From Clostridia bacterium (GTDB taxonomy: Bacteria > Bacillota_A > Clostridia > Christensenellales > Aristaeellaceae): DNA of 33,704 nucleotides. The stretch covers positions 1 to 33,704 of the forward strand of contig JAFWYA010000080.1 of the NCBI GenBank assembly GCA_017517815.1. The letters run 5' to 3'. The position numbers were made by a program, and so were the translations under genes. The first letter of the stretch is position 1; each line of letters starts with the position of its first letter. Below, one piece after another: positions 30,755 through 33,704 of this stretch. The notes under the pieces are model-generated. The model made no database searches. It was not told where the DNA came from and worked only from the letters and a program-made list of their open reading frames with translations.

Positions 30755-31668
30755 TACTGCTGCACCTCCTTGGAATGGGTGGCGCGCAGCTGGGCGATGG
30801 CGATGACTGCAACCAGAATGAAGAACAGCACAGCCTTGGCCTGACCCACGCCGCGGGACTTGGAGTTGAGGTAGAAGGTGTTATAGATATTCAGCGCAAG
30901 CATTTCGGTGGAACGGATGATGGTGCCGTCCGGCTGGAAGTTGAAGGGCTGGCCGCCGGTGAGCACGAGGTTCTGGTCGAAGAGCTTGAAGCCGTTGGTA
31001 AGCGACAGGAAGGTGCAGATGGTGATGGAGGGCATCACCGTGGGAATGGTGATGTGCCACAGGCTGTGCCAGCCGTTGGCGCCGTCGATCTGCGCAGCCT
31101 CCAGCATGTCCTCGGATACGGACTGCAGGCCGGCGATGTAGATGATCATCATGTAGCCGATCTGCTGCCAGCAAAGCATGATCATCAATCCCCAGTAGCC
31201 GTAGGTGGAGTTGAGCACGATGGAGGTGTTGTAGTGGGACAGGAAACCGTCAAAAATGGTGGACCAGATATAGCCCAGCACGATGCCGCCGATGAGGTTG
31301 GGCATGAAGAACACGCCGCGGAACACATTGGAGCCCTTGATGCCGCGGGTGAGGGCATAGGCAACGGCAAAGGCCAGCAGGTTGATGATGACAAGAGAAG
31401 TAAGGGCCACCAGCGCAGTGTACCAGAAGGCGTGCATGAAGCCCGCGTCCTGAAGGGCCTTGACGTAGTTGTCAATGCCGATCCACTTGGCGTTGGAGGT
31501 GATGGTGAACTTGCAGAAGGACAGGTAGATGCCGTGCAGGAACGGCCACAGGAAACCAATGCAGAACGCCACAAACGTGGGCAGCAGGAAAATGGGGAAC
31601 AGTTTCTGAATGGGGCGGCGGATGAGCTGTGAGTTCAGCGCCGCTTCGCTATGCTTTTGCTTCTTCAT
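30754..31668 (-). CDS. Carbohydrate ABC transporter permease, MalF type
   Basis: 304-residue first permease of the sugar importer. Six membrane helices are visible; the N-terminal part has FLLPTFVAFCIGFLWPFLHG, and the EAA loop is EAAQIDGANGWHSLWHITIP (about 196-215) followed by TVMPSI. FRGVFFMPNLIGGIVLGYIW is a typical transmembrane segment of this group. AAAGGAG upstream sets the start. It lies 95 bases after the binding-protein gene with a strong hairpin between them and overlaps the next permease gene by one base. Confidence 0.95.
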   Translation of the reverse strand: MKKQKHSEAALNSQLIRRPIQKLFPIFLLPTFVAFCIGFLWPFLHGIYLSFCKFTITSNAKWIGIDNYVKALQDAGFMHAFWYTALVALTSLVIINLLAFAVAYALTRGIKGSNVFRGVFFMPNLIGGIVLGYIWSTIFDGFLSHYNTSIVLNSTYGYWGLMIMLCWQQIGYMMIIYIAGLQSVSEDMLEAAQIDGANGWHSLWHITIPTVMPSITICTFLSLTNGFKLFDQNLVLTGGQPFNFQPDGTIIRSTEMLALNIYNTFYLNSKSRGVGQAKAVLFFILVAVIAIAQLRATHSKEVQQ

Positions 31669-31707
31669 AAGCAGCCGCTCCTTTGAATCGGTAAAAAGCA
31701 GAAAGAT

Positions 31708-31735
31708 GGGGAGCGGGGTTTTGCGCCCGCTCCCC
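31708..31735 (-). promoter_or_regulatory. Intercistronic hairpin between binding protein and permease genes
   Basis: GGGGAGCGGG/CCCGCTCCCC, a ten-pair GC stem without a following T-run. Such hairpins after binding-protein genes protect the upstream mRNA segment and keep permease output lower; that role is inferred. Confidence 0.6.
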
Positions 31736-31763
31736 TGAAAGACAAATCGGGGTTTAACGCTGC

Positions 31764-33035
31764 TTACTGCAGAGCGTACTGGGTAGCCCAGCCCTGCACG
31801 AAAGCGGTGACCACGTCGTCCCAGCTGCCGGTGCCGGCAGAGTACTGGGTCATGGCAGCCACGACGCCAGCGCGCCAGGTGTCAACGTTGGGGGTGTAGT
31901 TGAAGGCCCAGGACACAACGTACTTGCCGTCAGCGATGTACTTGTTGGCATCGTTGAAGAACACGTTGCTGGAAGCCTTGGCGGCCTTGAAGGGGATGGG
32001 GCCAAACTGTTCGGCCATCATGGTGGTGCCTTCCTCGGAGGTGACGACCCACTTCAGGAAGTCCAGGGTAGCCTTCTGGTCGGCTTCGGAAGCCTGGCTG
32101 TTGACGGCCCAGCAGTTCTCGGTGCCGCAGGGCAGAGCAGCGTTCTCTTCGCCTTCAACGCCGATGTAGATGGGCAGCATGACCAGGTCTTCAGCCTTCA
32201 TGCCGTACTTGCCGGTCAGGTTGGCGTATTCCCAGGTGCCGTTCTGATAGAAAGCAGCCTTGCCCTCGCCGAACTCGGCCAGAGACTGGTCGCCGGTGGC
32301 GGAAGCCAGCTGGCTGGGCTCAACAGAAGAGTTGTTGATGTACAGATCCCAGATGTTCTTGAAGCCGTCCAGGTAAGCGCCGGTGATGGTGGCGGGCTGA
32401 GAGGTCACGCCGTTGTCACGGAACTCATAGTACAGGGGCATGTTGGCCAGGTGGCCGGAGAAACGCCAGGAAGAGCTGCCGTCGAGGCCAGCGGAGGAGA
32501 AAGCGTCGAAGCCCAGTTCGTCCTTGCGGGCGTGGATGTCTTCAGCGACCTTCTTGAGGGACTCGAAGTTGGTGATGTCAGCCACGGTGTAGCCGGCCTT
32601 CTCCAGCAGAGCCTTGTTGGTGATGATGCCGAAAGCTTCGTAGCAGTAGCCCACGCAGAACAGCTCGCCGTTCTCACCGTAGAGGTTGAAGTCGCCGGTG
32701 GTCAGCTCGTTGGCAAACTCGGTGCCGTTGAGGTCCAGCAGGAAGTCGACCCAGGTGTCAACGCCAGCCTGGTTGCCGCACTGGAACAGGGTGGGGGCGT
32801 TGGCGCCCTTGTCCATCTCAGCGGTCAGGGTCTCGGAATAGGTGCCGGAAGCAGCGGTCACAACCTTGACTTCCACACCGGTCTGTTCGGTGTAGGTCTT
32901 GGCCAGAGCCTGCCAGGCTTCGTCGGCTTCGGGCTTGAAGTTGAGGTAGTAAACCTTGCCTTCAGCAGCGGAGGCAACGGTGACCATGGACAGCAGCATA
33001 GCCACAGCCAGAACCAGAGCAAAGAGTTTCTTCAT
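31764..33035 (-). CDS. Sugar ABC transporter extracellular substrate-binding protein
   Basis: 423 residues, family 1 solute-binding protein (MalE-like, CUT1 system). The signal peptide (about 1-23, ending TVASA) has no lipobox Cys. The mature part starts EGKVYYLNFKPEADEAWQAL and contains AAGSGTY-like (TAASGTYSETLTAEMDKG) and GTENCWAVNSQA and EQFGPIPF motifs typical of the family. It binds a mono- or oligosaccharide outside the cell and passes it to the two permeases coded downstream. It has its own strong promoter with two LacI-type operators. AAAGGAG precedes the start. Codons are strongly biased, so expression is probably high when derepressed. The sugar cannot be named from sequence. Confidence 0.95.
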   Translation of the reverse strand: MKKLFALVLAVAMLLSMVTVASAAEGKVYYLNFKPEADEAWQALAKTYTEQTGVEVKVVTAASGTYSETLTAEMDKGANAPTLFQCGNQAGVDTWVDFLLDLNGTEFANELTTGDFNLYGENGELFCVGYCYEAFGIITNKALLEKAGYTVADITNFESLKKVAEDIHARKDELGFDAFSSAGLDGSSSWRFSGHLANMPLYYEFRDNGVTSQPATITGAYLDGFKNIWDLYINNSSVEPSQLASATGDQSLAEFGEGKAAFYQNGTWEYANLTGKYGMKAEDLVMLPIYIGVEGEENAALPCGTENCWAVNSQASEADQKATLDFLKWVVTSEEGTTMMAEQFGPIPFKAAKASSNVFFNDANKYIADGKYVVSWAFNYTPNVDTWRAGVVAAMTQYSAGTGSWDDVVTAFVQGWATQYALQ

Positions 33036-33099
33036 AGTGGTACACTCCTTTGAAGTTTTTACTGCGGCGATGCCGCGGTATGTCGTCAGCAGAAGGATT

Positions 33100-33112
33100 C
33101 AAACGTTTGCGC
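33100..33112. promoter_or_regulatory. LacI-type operator O2
   Basis: CAAACGTTTGCGC, a perfect 10-base palindrome CAAACGTTTG with a GCGC flank. It is an inverted copy of the 13 bases at 33151-33163 and lies in the 5' untranslated region about 30 bases after the predicted start point. Confidence 0.7.
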
Positions 33113-33138
33113 GTTTGGAAGTATTCTGCAGTATCTCC

Positions 33139-33167
33139 ATGATAATCCTTGCGCAAACGTTTGTCAA
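33139..33167 (-). promoter_or_regulatory. Promoter of the sugar ABC operon
   Basis: On the minus strand TTGACA (33167-33162), a 17-base spacer and TATCAT (33144-33139). Transcription should start near 33132. The -35 box overlaps operator O1. Confidence 0.8.
33151..33163. promoter_or_regulatory. LacI-type operator O1 overlapping the -35 box
   Basis: GCGCAAACGTTTG, containing the same CAAACGTTTG palindrome as O2. The palindrome centres are 54 bases apart, about five helical turns. A LacI/GalR-family repressor (or CcpA-like protein) bound here would block RNA polymerase. The repressor gene is not in the window. Confidence 0.75.
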
Positions 33168-33308
33168 TATATTTTTGTAATTTTTTTATGGTTTTTATCC
33201 ATCTTTCACATCAGGGGAGGGCTGGGGAGGGGTGGGGAGGGGTATCCGGAGGACACCCTGCAGGTGCCACTGTGCAAGGGGAGCTGCTTGGAAGCAGCCA
33301 ACATCGCA

Positions 33309-33699
33309 AGCTCCCCTGTTTAAGGGGAGTACCTACCCCCCACTTGCCTCCCCTGTGTAAGGGGTTGACGGAGGGAAGCGTGTGCCCAGTGGGCACTTGC
33401 CCCGTAGGGGCAAAGCGACCCGGAGGATATCAACCGAAACGAGCGGCGGCTACGGCAGTGGCCGCTGCGACGATTGAGGTTGCGGAGGTGACCCGAAGGG
33501 CCGGAGGGTTGTACCTTGCGGTATAAGCCAAGTGGCTTAGTCGTTGACGGCGGCAGCTTCGCGCCGCCAATGTGGCTTGGCTTCTCAGCCTGTTGTGCGC
33601 ACTGCCGGTGCGCTTCGGTTTCTCTCCGCTCCGCTTGGGCCAGAGGGGCGGTCGGGGGGGGACCCCGCACCGGTCCCCCCGAGACCCCCCTCTGGACTT
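33309..33699 (-). repeat. Multi-hairpin repeat family 2, copy C, inverted and longer
   Basis: The minus strand from 33699 reads like 2871-3102: AGTCCAGAGG, an inner palindrome almost the same as in copy A, CCTCTGGCCC, AAGCGGAGCGGAGAG, a GCGCAC/GTGCGC hairpin, GGCGGC/GCCGCC, TACC-GCAA-GGTA, a CC-UUCG-GG hairpin, and finally CCCCTTACACAGGGGAG (33364-33348). It carries about 120 extra bases before the last hairpin and an additional CTCCCC/GGGGAG hairpin at 33309-33330. The stretch 33168-33704 has no convincing gene. Confidence 0.7.
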
Positions 33700-33704
33700 C
33701 CCCC

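Overview
The window is a stretch of chromosome from a fairly GC-rich anaerobic Firmicute, most likely a gut Clostridia member of the Christensenellales or Oscillospirales type. That placement is an inference. It rests on ribonuclease Y, AsnA, an M18 aminopeptidase, a YitT protein, strong AAGGAGG ribosome binding sites, TGnTATAMT extended -10 promoters and many hairpin-rich intergenic repeats. No phage, plasmid, CRISPR array or insertion sequence with a transposase is visible.

Layout: (1) 1-943, class II fructose-bisphosphate aldolase on the minus strand, cut by the window edge, divergent from (2) 1139-2605, a membrane-anchored sortase B-like protein that has lost its catalytic residues. (3) 2606-3110, an intergenic repeat mosaic. 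(4) 3198-4487, M18 aminopeptidase. (5) 4656-5393, a secreted SH3b protein with DnaJ-type CxxCxGxG zinc-finger repeats. (6) 5449-5727, a multi-hairpin element bounded by inverted terminators, then 5796-6087, a strongly promoted structured RNA or leader ending in a terminator just before rny (ribonuclease Y). (7) 7714-8310, a second repeat mosaic. (8) A flavodoxin-like reductase, then a likely five-gene operon at 9100-14694: acyltransferase, mnmG, EamA transporter, YkgJ-type Cys-cluster protein and a BaiN/HI0933-type flavoprotein. (9) A BMP-family substrate-binding protein, a polytopic membrane protein (minus strand), and recF away from its usual dnaA/dnaN neighbours. (10) Two secreted proteins, one of them with four peptidoglycan-binding domains. 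(11) An AT-rich orphan gene at 22025. (12) A sugar locus: AraC regulator plus YitT (minus strand), divergent from a beta-propeller glycosidase and an MGH1-like glycosidase. (13) tRNA-Leu(CAG), then asnA behind a leader holding a second copy of the multi-hairpin element. (14) A secreted protein with Cys-rich repeats and peptidoglycan-binding domains. (15) A sugar ABC operon (binding protein and two permeases, no ATPase) whose promoter carries LacI-type operators. (16) A third repeat mosaic at the right edge, inverted relative to the first.

Two themes stand out. First, there are many secreted, wall-associated modular proteins: SH3b, PG_binding_1, Cys-rich modules and a dead sortase fold. Second, the noncoding DNA is rich in structured repeats, in at least three families: a five-hairpin element whose stems covary between copies, a roughly 220-350 bp multi-hairpin element containing a C(UUCG)G tetraloop hairpin, and terminator-linked cassettes with fixed arms and a variable centre. 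The rny leader is a further candidate structured RNA.
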